A stretch of DNA of 64,000 nucleotides from Asparagopsis taxiformis (Eukaryota > Rhodophyta > Florideophyceae > Bonnemaisoniales > Bonnemaisoniaceae): the NCBI GenBank assembly GCA_030407315.1, contig JALQPE010002403.1:248001-312000 (forward strand), read 5' to 3'. A model generated the notes under the pieces. It did not search any database and was not told the origin of the DNA. It worked only from the letters and a program-made list of their open reading frames with translations. The stretch's first letter is position 1; every line of letters starts with the position of its first letter. The position numbers and the translations under genes were made by a program. This document shows positions 19,291-28,664 of this stretch, piece after piece.

Positions 19291-19974
19291 ATGCCATCGT
19301 CAAGCAGGGAAAATGGCGAGACTGGCGAGTTTCTAAACGCAGATCTCAAAAACACCCTTCCTCAACCCTCCAATAGCTCATCTGCCGTCATGGGTGGTGA
19401 GCAAGAAGATGAAGACGCTGGCGGTGCCGTTCAACAAATTCTCAAACAAAGCGCCCATCCCACCGTTGCCATCTTTCACGTAGGCTTCAAACTGGCCGCA
19501 ATTGCCTCGTATTTGATGCTTGGACTATTGACCAACAACTTTGTCATCCAATTTGTTCTCACTGTTACATTACTCGCTTTCGACTTCTGGACAGTCAAAA
19601 ATGTCACCGGAAGACTCCTCGTTGGCTTGCGCTGGTGGCACGAGGTTGGCGACGACGGCATGACGCAACAGTGGCGATTTGAGACCATCCCGCAACGTGA
19701 TAATCTAAATGTTACCGACGGTCGCATCTTTTGGTGGACCCTTTACATCACACCTATTATTTGGCTTGGACTGGGCGTCATATGCGTGTTGAAGTTTAAT
19801 ATTTCCTACCTCCTGATGGTTATCATTGCTCTGGTGTTAAGTGGCGCCAATATTATCGGCTATTACAAATGTAATAAGGACGCCACCGAACAAATTCGAA
19901 GCTACATAGGCAAGACAATGTTGGGTCATGCTTTAGAACAGAGCGGCATGGGTGGATTGAGCGCATATGTTTGA
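19291..19974 (+). CDS. TVP23: Golgi membrane protein TVP23 homologue
   Basis: Encodes 227 residues of the TVP23/FAM18 family, a Golgi membrane protein implicated in late-Golgi/endosome vesicle traffic. After a 50-residue hydrophilic N-terminus the family core follows: HPTVAIFHVGFKLAAIASYL, FVLTVTLLAFDFWTVKNVTG, and RLLVGLRWWHEVGDDG, an almost diagnostic block. Then come WRFETIP and the last two helices (FWWTLYITPIIWLGLGVICV, LLMVIIALVLSGANIIGYYK). Four transmembrane segments in all, and the length fits the family. Start ATG at 19291. Confidence 0.94.
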   Translation: MPSSSRENGETGEFLNADLKNTLPQPSNSSSAVMGGEQEDEDAGGAVQQILKQSAHPTVAIFHVGFKLAAIASYLMLGLLTNNFVIQFVLTVTLLAFDFWTVKNVTGRLLVGLRWWHEVGDDGMTQQWRFETIPQRDNLNVTDGRIFWWTLYITPIIWLGLGVICVLKFNISYLLMVIIALVLSGANIIGYYKCNKDATEQIRSYIGKTMLGHALEQSGMGGLSAYV

Positions 19975-20212
19975 TATATACTTTGTACTTGTTCAGGTTG
20001 TATTACTATTGTAAATTTCAAAACCCACCCTCCCCCAAAGCGATGCACACAGTCTTTGTTTCCAACGTTTACACATCGAACAGCCTTTGTATGCTCGGGC
20101 GATAGCCTTGGCTTCTAGAATTGTAAGACCGTAGGTTTGGCATGCATTCATAATACGCACTTTGTCTACATTTCGCGATTAGATTGCCGCGTATGCAATT
20201 TCTGTTCAATTG

Positions 20213-20638
20213 TCATGGTATAGTTGCAGGCCCAACTTCTTTGGCTCTCTCTACTGGCAAGTCGACAATTCCTTTTGGATCAATTCGAGAGAGTTGAAAC
20301 TGAAACGCAGGTGTAACCCATTTTCCACAAGAGCATGGAGCACCAGACCAAGCAAAGCCGCCAATCTTGGACTTGCATTTTGGACAGTTCAAACGGCCCT
20401 CATTACCTGCCACGGAGTCTGCCCATTCCGGCATGTCTTCAACGAAAACACTTGTACAACGGCCTCCCATACCGGTGGCTGCGGCGTTTGCAGCCCATTT
20501 CGTCTTCACTGCACTTACACCAATTCCATCCGGTGCATGACCTGTAGTGCCTTCATGCATCACTTGGTTTCTGCCGAACAAATGAGTGCCGCATTTACGA
20601 CAGGTGTAATGAACTCTGTCTGCCTGTGTCTCTGCCAT
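20213..20638 (-). CDS. Stand-alone Yvh1/DUSP12-type zinc-binding domain protein
   Basis: Encodes 141 residues matching only the C-terminal zinc domain of the Yvh1/DUSP12 phosphatases. The features are VHYTCRKCGTHLF, then CTSVFVEDMPEW, then LNCPKCKSKIGGFAWSGAPC, SCGKWVTPAFQF and the SRID that follows. The Cys pairs are intact. In Yvh1 this domain binds the pre-60S particle and promotes release of Mrt4; the phosphatase activity is not needed for that role. Here no phosphatase signature (HCx5R) precedes it: the frame runs 64 codons further upstream to an ATG at 20830 without such a motif, and then PEX4 lies divergently. The ATG at 20638 is chosen because it directly precedes the domain. Confidence 0.82.
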   Translation of the reverse strand: MAETQADRVHYTCRKCGTHLFGRNQVMHEGTTGHAPDGIGVSAVKTKWAANAAATGMGGRCTSVFVEDMPEWADSVAGNEGRLNCPKCKSKIGGFAWSGAPCSCGKWVTPAFQFQLSRIDPKGIVDLPVERAKEVGPATIP

Positions 20639-21027
20639 GTGCACGATCGTGTGCTGCGCATATCTCATCAGTCGGACGATATCTACGGGCTGCGGCCGGT
20701 TAATTGCTACACAGCAAATAGATTTCACATAACCTCTTCGTGGCTGAATGACATCGTGACAATCGTTGCTGGACGAGCAGAGCAGAGCTTCTAGAGTGCT
20801 CCAATAGCGCTTCGATGTGGATTTATTCATTCCGCGCTTTGTGCAAAATTATGAAAAGATTGGCAGTGTTGTGAATCCATGCTATCCGCAGAAACGGCAG
20901 ACAATGACTTGAGCATACACAACGCCTCTTCGTGCCAACCAGTCGGTGTAACCCGACTCAACCAACTCCACGTCCTTGGCGCCGACTGCGATTGCGACTG
21001 CACACAGATTGTATTCTTCGCTCAACT
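20639..21027. promoter_or_regulatory. Divergent region between Yvh1-like and PEX4 genes
   Basis: 389 bp. It includes an in-frame 64-codon upstream extension of the Yvh1-like gene that lacks domain character. It must contain both promoters. No named element was recognised. Confidence 0.3.
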
Positions 21028-21507
21028 ATGGCGCAAAGATTGCTCAAAGAGCACCGCGAGCTGCAAAGAGAATCGAAGAAAGCAGATTCCGACGTAACAC
21101 TGGCCCCTGTTGACGGCAACTTATACCAATGGGCCGGTGCAATCAACGGACCGAAGGACACTCCGTTTGAAGGTGGCGTGTTCCGGCTCCAGGTCATTGT
21201 TCCCCCTTCCTATCCTCTCGCGCCTCCAAACTTCAAATTTGCGACGAAACTGTTTCATCCAAACGTGCATCCCAAATCTGGCGAAATATGTTTGGACATT
21301 CTGAAAACGGCATGGTCGCCTGCCTGGACGCTGCAGTCGACGTGTCGCGCGATAATTCTACTCCTATCGCATCCAGAACCGGACTCTCCCTTAAACTGTG
21401 ACGCTGGAAATTTGCTACGAAATGGCGACAATCGTGGTTTCCGCTCACTTGCTAAGATGTACACAGCATTGCACGCGTCTCCAAATGCAAGGGCTACCAG
21501 CAGATAG
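21028..21507 (+). CDS. PEX4: Ubiquitin-conjugating enzyme E2, PEX4-like
   Basis: Encodes 159 residues, a full UBC fold. The features are MAQRLLKEHRELQRESKK helix 1, FEGGVFRLQVIVPPSYPLAP, the active-site region HPNVHPKSGEICLDILK with the catalytic Cys, and WSPAWTLQSTCRAIILLLSH. The tail HPEPDSPLNCDAGNLLRNGD with RGFRSLAKMYT is the pattern of plant PEX4, the peroxisomal E2 that ubiquitinates the PEX5 import receptor for recycling. General E2s have a different sequence here (NPLV...). The ATG at 21028 begins the E2 helix and is chosen over upstream in-frame sequence. Confidence 0.87.
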   Translation: MAQRLLKEHRELQRESKKADSDVTLAPVDGNLYQWAGAINGPKDTPFEGGVFRLQVIVPPSYPLAPPNFKFATKLFHPNVHPKSGEICLDILKTAWSPAWTLQSTCRAIILLLSHPEPDSPLNCDAGNLLRNGDNRGFRSLAKMYTALHASPNARATSR

Positions 21508-21639
21508 GCTAGTGTGACGCGACAGTTCCTGCAAACACCGCCTCTCTACTAGACTGCATCTTGTAACCACAACAGATACCGTATACAATTTCGACGACTG
21601 TCGTCTTCGAATTGATTGCATTTATGAATACCAGAGATG

Positions 21640-22098
21640 CTAGCCAGATATTCCTCCGCTAGCACGAATGTATACGTAAAAACAGGCAATGAAGAAAATG
21701 AGCACAATGCCAATGAGAAAGCCAGATTCGTTACTCCATGCAGACGTTAAATCATCTATGCGCTTGTCCGCCGTCATGTCTGACTCATTTCTATCAGATG
21801 ATTCTGGTGGCAGCTCGAAAACCCCACCTGAACTCTTCTTGTCTACATATTGCTTCCATGATTCGTCCCAGTTTTCACTTTTCGAATTGTCCTCGTCGTC
21901 ATCTTGAAGCATGTTCATACGACTCAATTGAACCACATACGCTCCACGCGTTAGCTCATACGTGCGCAATGGTAAGTACATATTCTTGCGTTCAACCGCG
22001 GAGCGGCCAAAAATGGGCCTCGAGCTGCCAAGCGCGTGTATACACGCAATAAACGAAGTAGAAGCATTTCTGTTTGCTGATAGTTGAATACGTACCAT
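21640..22098 (-). CDS. Unknown small protein with C-terminal membrane anchor
   Basis: Encodes 152 residues, no family recognised. The N-terminus is basic/Ser-rich and free of acids for 50 residues (MVRIQLSANRNASTSFIACI), consistent with an organelle-targeting sequence. A conserved-looking block ERKNMYLPLRTYELTRGAYV follows, then an acidic stretch (DDDEDNSKSENWDESWKQYV). One strong transmembrane helix ends the protein (FLIGIVLIFFIACFYVYIRA). It could be a mitochondrial or plastid tail-anchored protein. The ATG at 22098 is the start that gives this basic leader. Confidence 0.6.
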   Translation of the reverse strand: MVRIQLSANRNASTSFIACIHALGSSRPIFGRSAVERKNMYLPLRTYELTRGAYVVQLSRMNMLQDDDEDNSKSENWDESWKQYVDKKSSGGVFELPPESSDRNESDMTADKRIDDLTSAWSNESGFLIGIVLIFFIACFYVYIRASGGISG

Positions 22099-22219
22099 TT
22101 TGATGAGGGGGCTGGTAAGACGTAGACAATGGATTAAAGCGAGATGTAACTCGAAGCAACACAAATGTGAGGCTGAAATACGAGATGGAAATTGTGCTTA
22201 TACTTGCTCTTTTGCATCG

Positions 22220-22642
22220 TTACTGGGAAGATGCTTCCTGATTCTGTACGCCCAAATTGTCTGGTGACTCAGCTTGTCGGGTAGCACCATCATCTTGCGC
22301 CTCTGCTTTATCGCAAGCAGTCTCACGCACTTTCTGTTGCTTTCTATTCGCTCTGAGCTCTTTCTTTCTCCTTCGCTTGGCTGCACGTTTCTCAGTGCGC
22401 TTCTCTTCCTTCTTACGCCTCTCCAGCGCTTCCTTGAGTGCCACTTGCTGTCCTTGTTTTTCCCTGGCCTCTCTTTCCATCTTCTCAATTCGGTCAATCT
22501 CAATACGGCGACTCTTACGATAGACATGAAAATCCCCACTTCCTGCACCGGCAATGCTTCCGGTGACATTCTTTGCTTCAATCTCGCGAGGATCAAATGA
22601 TCCGGGCGGCTTGGTTGGCGCTTCTTTCTTGTCCATTGGCAC
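22220..22642 (-). CDS. PRKRIP1: PRKRIP1-like (DUF1168) spliceosomal protein
   Basis: Encodes 140 residues. The diagnostic block SIAGAGSGDFHVYRKSRRIE with the following long charged helix (ERRKKEEKRTEKRAAKRRRK) matches the PRKRIP1/DUF1168 family. In human this protein binds double-stranded RNA and PKR and is a component of the spliceosomal C complex, where its long helix bridges U2 snRNP and the core. The N-terminal PGSFDPREIEAKNV leads into the domain as in relatives, and the C-terminus is disordered. The first ATG (22642) is used; a second lies two codons on. Nuclear localisation is expected from the basic helix. Confidence 0.82.
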   Translation of the reverse strand: MPMDKKEAPTKPPGSFDPREIEAKNVTGSIAGAGSGDFHVYRKSRRIEIDRIEKMEREAREKQGQQVALKEALERRKKEEKRTEKRAAKRRRKKELRANRKQQKVRETACDKAEAQDDGATRQAESPDNLGVQNQEASSQ

Positions 22643-23038
22643 TGTAGTGCTCTACTCAGCTCAGGTGAGAAATTTGATGAAAGACGTGTGCAGATGCCAC
22701 CAAAGCGTTGAGTCGTGCGCGCGCACACGCCTCGCTGTGATACGTAGGCCAAGCGATTTGCAACAGTGTGTTTACTGCGGGTGAAGCTGGAACGCAGTTG
22801 CAAGTTGATTCGATTGCTATCACCGGTTCTGTGTATGTTGAAACTATATTTGAACTTACAGAACAGTTTTATCACTGGACTTTTTAGAGAATTCTACCGG
22901 ACCGGTGACGCGATCACGGCTCTTGCTGTGCTCGCCTACTGTTTCTATATGACCATCGTTCAAGTAAAAGTTCCAGGTATCTCAACTGTTTGTGCCTTGC
23001 GAATAAGCGGTACAAACTGCCCAGGGAAAAAATAACAT
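22643..23038. other. Intergenic, no gene seen
   Basis: 396 bp between the PRKRIP1-like start and the 3' end of beta-tubulin. Only short frames. It contains the PRKRIP1-like promoter and tubulin 3' UTR. Confidence 0.35.
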
Positions 23039-24498
23039 CTACATCTCCTCTGGAACTTCATCCTCTTGGTGGTCATATTCATCTGCAAAGTCATGTACGT
23101 CTTGTGCGTTGGCCTCACCATATTGCTGATACTCTGACACAAGATCGGCCATATTTGATTCGGCTTCACTGAATTCCAGCTCGTCCATACCCTCACCTTT
23201 GTACCAATGCAAAAAGGCTTTGCGCTTGAACATTGCACGGAACTGGTCGCCGACACGTTGGAAGATGTGTTGAATTGCGGTCGAGTTACCGATGAAAGCT
23301 GCAGAAATTTTTTCGCCAGTTGCCGGAATATCACATACGGATGTCTTGATGTTGTGAGGAATCCATTCCACGAAATAGGCTGAATTCTTACTCTGCATCT
23401 TTTGCATCTCATCCTCAACCTCTTTGGTGCTAACCTTACCGCGGAAGTAGACCGCAGCGGTAAGATATTTTCCGTCACGTGGTTCAATTTCAGCCATCAT
23501 ATTATTGCCATCAAACATCTGACCAGCGAGCTCCGGAACGGAAAGGGATCGGTAGCTCTGAGAATCTGGTGCGGCAAGCGGAGCATGGCCGACAGCAAAG
23601 AAATGAAGACGGGGGAATGGAATAAGATTGACCGCCAGCTTTCTCAAATCAGCGTTGAGCTGACCCGGGAAGCGCAGAGAGCATGTGATACCGGACATGA
23701 CACCTGAAACAAGTCTATTAAGATCATCATAGGAGGGGTTTGCTTGCTTGAGACTCTTTGTGCAAATATTGTAGAGCGCTTCGTTGTCAATAGCGAAAAC
23801 AGCATCTGCATTTTCCACAAGTTGATGAATGGAAAGTGTGCAGTTGTACGGTTCAACGACTGTATCGGAGACCTTTGGAGACGGAAGGACCGAGTATGTG
23901 CACATCATGCGATCAGGATATTCTTCGCGAATCTTAGAAACAAGCAGAGTACCCATGCCAGAGCCGGTACCACCGCCGAGCGAATGGGCCACCTGGAAAC
24001 CCTGGAGAACATCACATGTTTCAGCTTCTCTCCTAACGACGTCAAGACATTGTTCAACGAGCTCAGCACCTTCAGTATAATGACCCTTGGCCCAATTGTT
24101 GCCGGCACCGGACTGACTATAGACAAAGTTGTCCGGGTGGAAGAGGTTGCCACGCTTGGTGCTCTTGATTTGATCTAGAACACCAGGTTCAAGATCCACC
24201 ATGCAGGCGCGTGGGACGTAGCGGCCGTTTGAGCTTTCATTATAATAGACTGAAATGCGCTCAAGCTGAAGGTCGGGCTTGTCGCCGTGAAAGATACCTT
24301 CGGTGTCGATGCCATGTTCTTGGGAAATGCATTCCCAGAACTTTGCACCGACTTGGTTACCGCACTGACCGGCCTGGAGGGATACTGTGGAGTTTGGGGA
24401 TAAAGGTAGAGGGTTAGATATGGAAGTGGAATGGATGGCAAGGGCACTGGCACGATTGGCAAGTGATTGCGACGCAACGTACCGATGCTGCGGGTCAT
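23039..24498 (-). CDS. TUBB: Beta-tubulin (two exons)
   Basis: Joined exons 24498-24483 and 24384-23039 give 453 residues. Exon 2 alone carries nearly the whole protein: [18 protein letters not shown], the GTP signature [46 protein letters not shown] and [15 protein letters not shown]. The acidic tail ends [11 protein letters not shown]. The short exon 1 (16 nt) encodes MTRSI, with a GT donor at 24482 and an AG acceptor just before 24384. The protein thus begins MTRSIVSLQAGQ rather than the near-universal MREIV. The sequence is divergent for a beta-tubulin ([17 protein letters not shown]), as is common in red algae. It functions in microtubules of the mitotic spindle. Confidence 0.93.
24385..24482 (-). 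other. TUBB: Beta-tubulin intron 1
   Basis: A 98-nt intron with GTACGT at its 5' end and a pyrimidine-rich CCACAG at its 3' end, in phase 1. Removing it restores a continuous beta-tubulin N-terminus. It splits the fifth/sixth codon region, so exon 1 is only 16 coding bases. Confidence 0.8.
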
Positions 24499-25483
24499 AA
24501 TGGAGTGGGGGAGATTAGGGAGGGTCGAAGCTAGCGGGAGGGAGCAGCTAGGGGTTAGCGGAATAAAGGGGGATGCAAGGATGAGCGATTTGTGGAATCG
24601 AACGGTGTAAGTGTGGATGGATGGAGGTTTGGATTGGGTGGTAACAAGGGGAGGTGGGGCGATGCAACACAACGCGAGGACGACGGGATACTAGAAGCGG
24701 ATGGGTGGCGAGTCGGTGGTGTCGCGTGCACGCTGCAGCAATCGCGGAGCAACAGCGTAGGGGGGTGTTGAAGCGGGAGGTGGGGCGGGGCGGGGCGAGG
24801 CGGGGCGAGGGTGCGGCTGTAGCTGGGGCGCAAGGAGGGTAGTGAGCGCACCGCAAGCAGCGGGTGGATGATGATGGACAAGAGATGAAATTGGGAGGCT
24901 TTGAGGTATTAGCTGACGGCCGACTTGGGAAGATGTGTCGTGCAATGCGGCTGGAGGCACTGGGAGCGCTGTGGGTTGGGACTTTAGAGTGCGATACGCT
25001 GATTGGACGTGCCACAGCACGGCGCTGGTGTGTATAGATGGATTTATGTTAAAATTTGAAACGGCCATATATGTGCATTAAAATTTGCAATAGTTTGCAT
25101 TCAATTCAAGCGCTTTCAATCTGTGCGCCCAACACGGGCGCGTTATGGCCACTTGTTCGCCACGTTGTCATTGTCGCCCACAACTGTGCCGTCGTCCAAT
25201 GGTGTGTCGTCGGCCAGCAATGTAATTGCATGCCTTTCGCCAATGCCGCCTTGCTCACATGTGCAATTCGTTCAAACCACTCACCGCCGTCATGCTTAAC
25301 CGCATCACCAATCTTATTTTATCGCACCTATCGCATCAGCCGTTACTTGCCATGTCAAATCTTTAATCTTGTACATGACAAACGTCATCCTCAACAACAA
25401 CAAATTGCCTTGCCAGCGCACCAACTGCCCTTCAATGAAAAACCAACATTTATTTTCACAAACCTCCAGCTGCGCTGCGACCC
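24499..25483. promoter_or_regulatory. Divergent region upstream of beta-tubulin, G-rich
   Basis: About 985 bp between divergent starts. On the given strand it is strongly G-rich/C-poor from about 24510 to 24870, meaning a pyrimidine-rich leader in the tubulin sense. A tight cluster of GGGG runs lies at 24782-24805. The right half is C/A-rich. No coding frame is convincing. Confidence 0.4.
24782..24805 (+). other. G-quadruplex-type motif / GC boxes
   Basis: Four GGGG runs with loops of 1, 1 and 6 bases, which is the textbook intramolecular G-quadruplex pattern. It also reads as overlapping GGGGCGGGG (GC-box) copies, about 290 bp upstream of the beta-tubulin start. Confidence 0.5.
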
Positions 25484-26845
25484 ATGTCGCTAATGGACTA
25501 CGATTTGTTACTTTCACTCCGCACAGCTCTGACAAACTTGTTCCAATGTCCAGACCTCGATGCCCCGAGTTCACAGAAAACAACCACCACAATTCGTGCG
25601 GCGCGCGACATCGCCTCTCGTGCAAACACCACTCACCTCATTCGTGAACTACATATCCTCCCGCCGCGCCTAAATCGATTGCATGTGCTCCGTTTACTCG
25701 GCGACCGCCAAACCGCTGCAGACGCTCGCTTTAGACGTGCAGTGCTCGCCTCACGCGACCTGCTTCGCATTCCTCAAAATACATCCAACGCTAAAGCATC
25801 TGCGTTCAAACACGCTATCGCACAACTCATCGTAACGTGGCGCACTGCCCTCGATCGATGCAAAGAGCCATCCATTCAATTGGAACTAGATGCACTTTCT
25901 GTCGAATACGCCCAATTTGTTCGCCGTGTTCAAGATCAAATTCAGCAGCAGCACACTCAACACCATGCAACTACACAAACTGATCCCCCTCCCCGGCTTA
26001 CCTCCAACTCTCTTCCTCATTTCGTAGATCAATTCGACCAACACAACCAATCCATTTCGAACCTACAACGTCAAATCGATGATGCTCTGGCAATATTGGA
26101 TGAAACCGGTATTCAAGAGCTTAAAGCCGGCGGTCATGACGGTATTCACGAACTTGTTTCTTCGATATGGGCACAGCTCCGCTCACAATTTAATGCTTTG
26201 AAAACGCTTGCCAGCCAAACTCAACGAATGGCTGATCTCTCAGTCGATGCCATAACAAAACTGCGCGCAGCAGATTTGCTCGCCGACATCAATGCCGCAA
26301 CTTCTGCTCTACATCTTCGACATACCACACTCTACAATTTAGGATTCGAATTGTCGGACCTATCATCAGAATATCCAGCTGGTCGACCGGGCCCATCTGC
26401 GGCCATTCCACATGACAGTGATTCTAGTAGTAGCGACGATGAAGATGAATGGGAAGATGCTGTAGAAATTGAACCCAATGTGACCGAACAACCTGGACAG
26501 GTACAAGGAGAAACAGAAACATCTGCAAAGGAACCTGCTCTTCCTCCAGTAAACGATTGGGTATCGGTGATGAGGGGCAAGGAAGACGTAGATGCTAACA
26601 AAATCATTCTGGAGCGATTCGAGAAACAGGCAGCAAACGCCAACGCTTCAGCTTCAAATCAGGATGGGGCCGGAGCTTCTAATGCCTTGGCTGATGCGCT
26701 GAATCGCGTTGGGGGCAGGGGTCGTGGGCGACCGCTTCAGCAAGGACAGGTGAAGACTGAACGAGGGAAAGGTGTTACCGCGCGGAAACGCTTGAGCACT
26801 AAGCTGGGAATTCGCAAGAAGAAAAACAAATTGACGCTGGACTGA
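25484..26845 (+). CDS. Unknown helical protein with acidic EWED motif
   Basis: Encodes 453 residues. The N-terminal ~150 residues are helical and may form a VHS/ENTH-like solenoid (LNRLHVLRLLGDRQTAADAR, then KHAIAQLIVTWRTALDRCKE). A Gln/His-rich linker and a coiled-coil region follow (QSISNLQRQIDDALAILDET, MADLSVDAITKLRAADLLAD). An acidic stretch with SDSSSSDDEDEWEDAVEIEP comes next, then a basic Gly/Arg tail ending RKRLSTKLGIRKKKNKLTL. The order resembles UVSSA (VHS-like domain, then EWED-type acidic motif), but the UVSSA DUF2043 zinc region is not seen, so this is only a weak suggestion. ATG at 25484. Confidence 0.6.
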   Translation: MSLMDYDLLLSLRTALTNLFQCPDLDAPSSQKTTTTIRAARDIASRANTTHLIRELHILPPRLNRLHVLRLLGDRQTAADARFRRAVLASRDLLRIPQNTSNAKASAFKHAIAQLIVTWRTALDRCKEPSIQLELDALSVEYAQFVRRVQDQIQQQHTQHHATTQTDPPPRLTSNSLPHFVDQFDQHNQSISNLQRQIDDALAILDETGIQELKAGGHDGIHELVSSIWAQLRSQFNALKTLASQTQRMADLSVDAITKLRAADLLADINAATSALHLRHTTLYNLGFELSDLSSEYPAGRPGPSAAIPHDSDSSSSDDEDEWEDAVEIEPNVTEQPGQVQGETETSAKEPALPPVNDWVSVMRGKEDVDANKIILERFEKQAANANASASNQDGAGASNALADALNRVGGRGRGRPLQQGQVKTERGKGVTARKRLSTKLGIRKKKNKLTLD

Positions 26846-26991
26846 TAATGTTGATGTATGTCCAAAGATGTTAATGCTGATTGCACATAATGGTGGGTCT
26901 AATAATATATCCGATGCTAATCGACAACGAAAACAGAACCAATCTAGAACTGGCTGTACAAAAACGATCAACAAAACAACCAACGACTCGC

Positions 26992-28230
26992 TTACTCCAC
27001 ATCGCGCGAAACCTCAAACCACTTGCGCAGTGCCACGTATGGTGCAACATGCCTAATAATATACAAAGAGGACACAGCAGCTGCATTGGCAAACTGACTG
27101 CTGTCCATAGCATGTTCCAAAAGCTTAATGACGGTCTCAAAAGATGTAATCCAGTCCACGGCAGCATACGCAGCATAGGTGGCTGCGAGGAGGGCCCAGA
27201 CGAAGACACAACGAGGGGGTAACAAGCGTGCTTTTACATAAAGATCAGATACATCGACGGCGGTGGTAGCATTCCACGCTGCATACAATCTTCCTACAAG
27301 CCCTGATGTCCACCCGTCGGCCTGCAGTACCATTGCGGTCCTCCAGTTAACGCGAGTACAAGACATGCGCAGCACGTCCTCTGCCCAGCGACAAAAATAT
27401 GGCGAATGCCAGGCACCATACATGATTGCCACTTGCGAGGCGCCCGATGCGACCACATGTTTCACTGCGCGAGTGGCGGCACGGTTGCGCTCAACAGTGA
27501 CACGATCGAGAGTCTGAAACGATCTGCGCTGTGTCGTCGAGACAGCGCGTGCGGCATAAGCATGTCTTCTGGCGCGCGCCACGTCGAATCTGAGCAGGGC
27601 GTCGGCGACCAGCGGAGAAAATTGGCGTGAATCCGACAAGAGCAATTGGAGCTCTGGAAATGGGAGCAGTAGCGCGAGCGCTCTCAAAAAAGCGCTTGCC
27701 AGCGACGGCATGGAGAGCCGGGGAAAGCGCGGCGACAGGGCGCGCACATCGTGCTGTGACAGGTCGGCGATGTAGGCGTTGGGCAGCGAGAGGTCGAGGG
27801 CAGCGGCTTGCGGCACGGCACGGAGCAGTAGTGCTGCTGATTTGGCGGAGGGCGCCGGCTGTACGGGCGTTTTAAGACGGCGGAGTGGGGCGGGCGTCAG
27901 CGAGGCATCGTTGGTTATGAGCTCGAAGAGAAGGGCTGTTTGGGGCGATTTGGAGAGCTTGAGGAGAGAGGTCTGGAGGGTGCGGTAGTAGTTTGCATCG
28001 GCTATGTGCAGCAGTGAATGGATGTGGAGTTGGTGCGGCGCTTGTGGAGGGGAGTCGACGGTTGAGGTGTAGGTCGTGGAAGCTGTTTGCAGATGGAGGG
28101 CGCCTGTTGGCGTTATGTGGAGACGGACAAAGATGCGGGGCGCGCGTGTCTGGCAGATGGGCGGATGGGATTGACGAGGATTGAATGCTCTTGGCAGCGG
28201 CTTGGTTGCGATGAAGAATGGGTTCGTCAT
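26992..28230 (-). CDS. TraB/PrgY-like protein, organelle-targeted
   Basis: Encodes 412 residues. The pattern of the TraB/PrgY (ChaN/GumN-related) fold is visible: an ALLFELITND strand near residue 100, and RNRAATRAVKHVVASGASQV leading to AIMYGAWHSPYFCRWAEDVL. The latter corresponds to the family's RN...V.YGAxH motif, followed by a TRVNWRTAMVL strand. A hydrophobic segment at about 335-355 (FVWALLAATYAAYAAVDWI) could be a membrane anchor. The N-terminus MTNPFFIATKPLPRAFNPRQ is basic, acid-free and has early Phe, so plastid or mitochondrial import is likely. The family is proposed to act at organelle membranes, but its biochemical role is unclear. The ATG at 28230 is the first true start. Confidence 0.6.
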   Translation of the reverse strand: MTNPFFIATKPLPRAFNPRQSHPPICQTRAPRIFVRLHITPTGALHLQTASTTYTSTVDSPPQAPHQLHIHSLLHIADANYYRTLQTSLLKLSKSPQTALLFELITNDASLTPAPLRRLKTPVQPAPSAKSAALLLRAVPQAAALDLSLPNAYIADLSQHDVRALSPRFPRLSMPSLASAFLRALALLLPFPELQLLLSDSRQFSPLVADALLRFDVARARRHAYAARAVSTTQRRSFQTLDRVTVERNRAATRAVKHVVASGASQVAIMYGAWHSPYFCRWAEDVLRMSCTRVNWRTAMVLQADGWTSGLVGRLYAAWNATTAVDVSDLYVKARLLPPRCVFVWALLAATYAAYAAVDWITSFETVIKLLEHAMDSSQFANAAAVSSLYIIRHVAPYVALRKWFEVSRDVE

Positions 28231-28664
28231 TTGTCTGTTGGGAGAACATTGAAGAGCGACTTGGTGGATTGTAGGGTGTTTCTTCACGCGTGTTTTTATG
28301 CATGGTGATCACATTCACAAACAATTGCATTGTATTAAAATTTAAATTTGCGCTACTTTATGTAGGTTTTTAACACGTGTCACCTTGGGTGACTCGAAGA
28401 TATCCTATCGATAGGTCACGTCGCATACAAATGTGATGTTCAGTTTTTTTCAGATGGATCTCAGGTGAACTACTCAGCGATATGGCGTGAGTGCGTCGGT
28501 AGCTAATGGATGCCGTTACGGTGGGTTCTAGTATTCGCAGTGCGTCACGACAATCATTTTCAATCTCCGAGCACGATTCAATTGTCTTCACCCACGCATT
28601 GAACCCTCTTAAATCCCGCCCACCGCCACTCGAGCGATAGCCAATTCCCATATCGCCACTCATC
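28231..28664. promoter_or_regulatory. Divergent region between TraB-like and P4H genes
   Basis: 433 bp. It contains the palindrome ACACGTGT at 28373-28380, 143 bp from the TraB-like start and 285 bp from the P4H start. No coding frame. Confidence 0.4.

Noticed and set aside
23463..23471. Exact evening element inside beta-tubulin
   Set aside because: Lies in coding sequence (Lys-Tyr-Leu codons) and is expected by chance at this window size.
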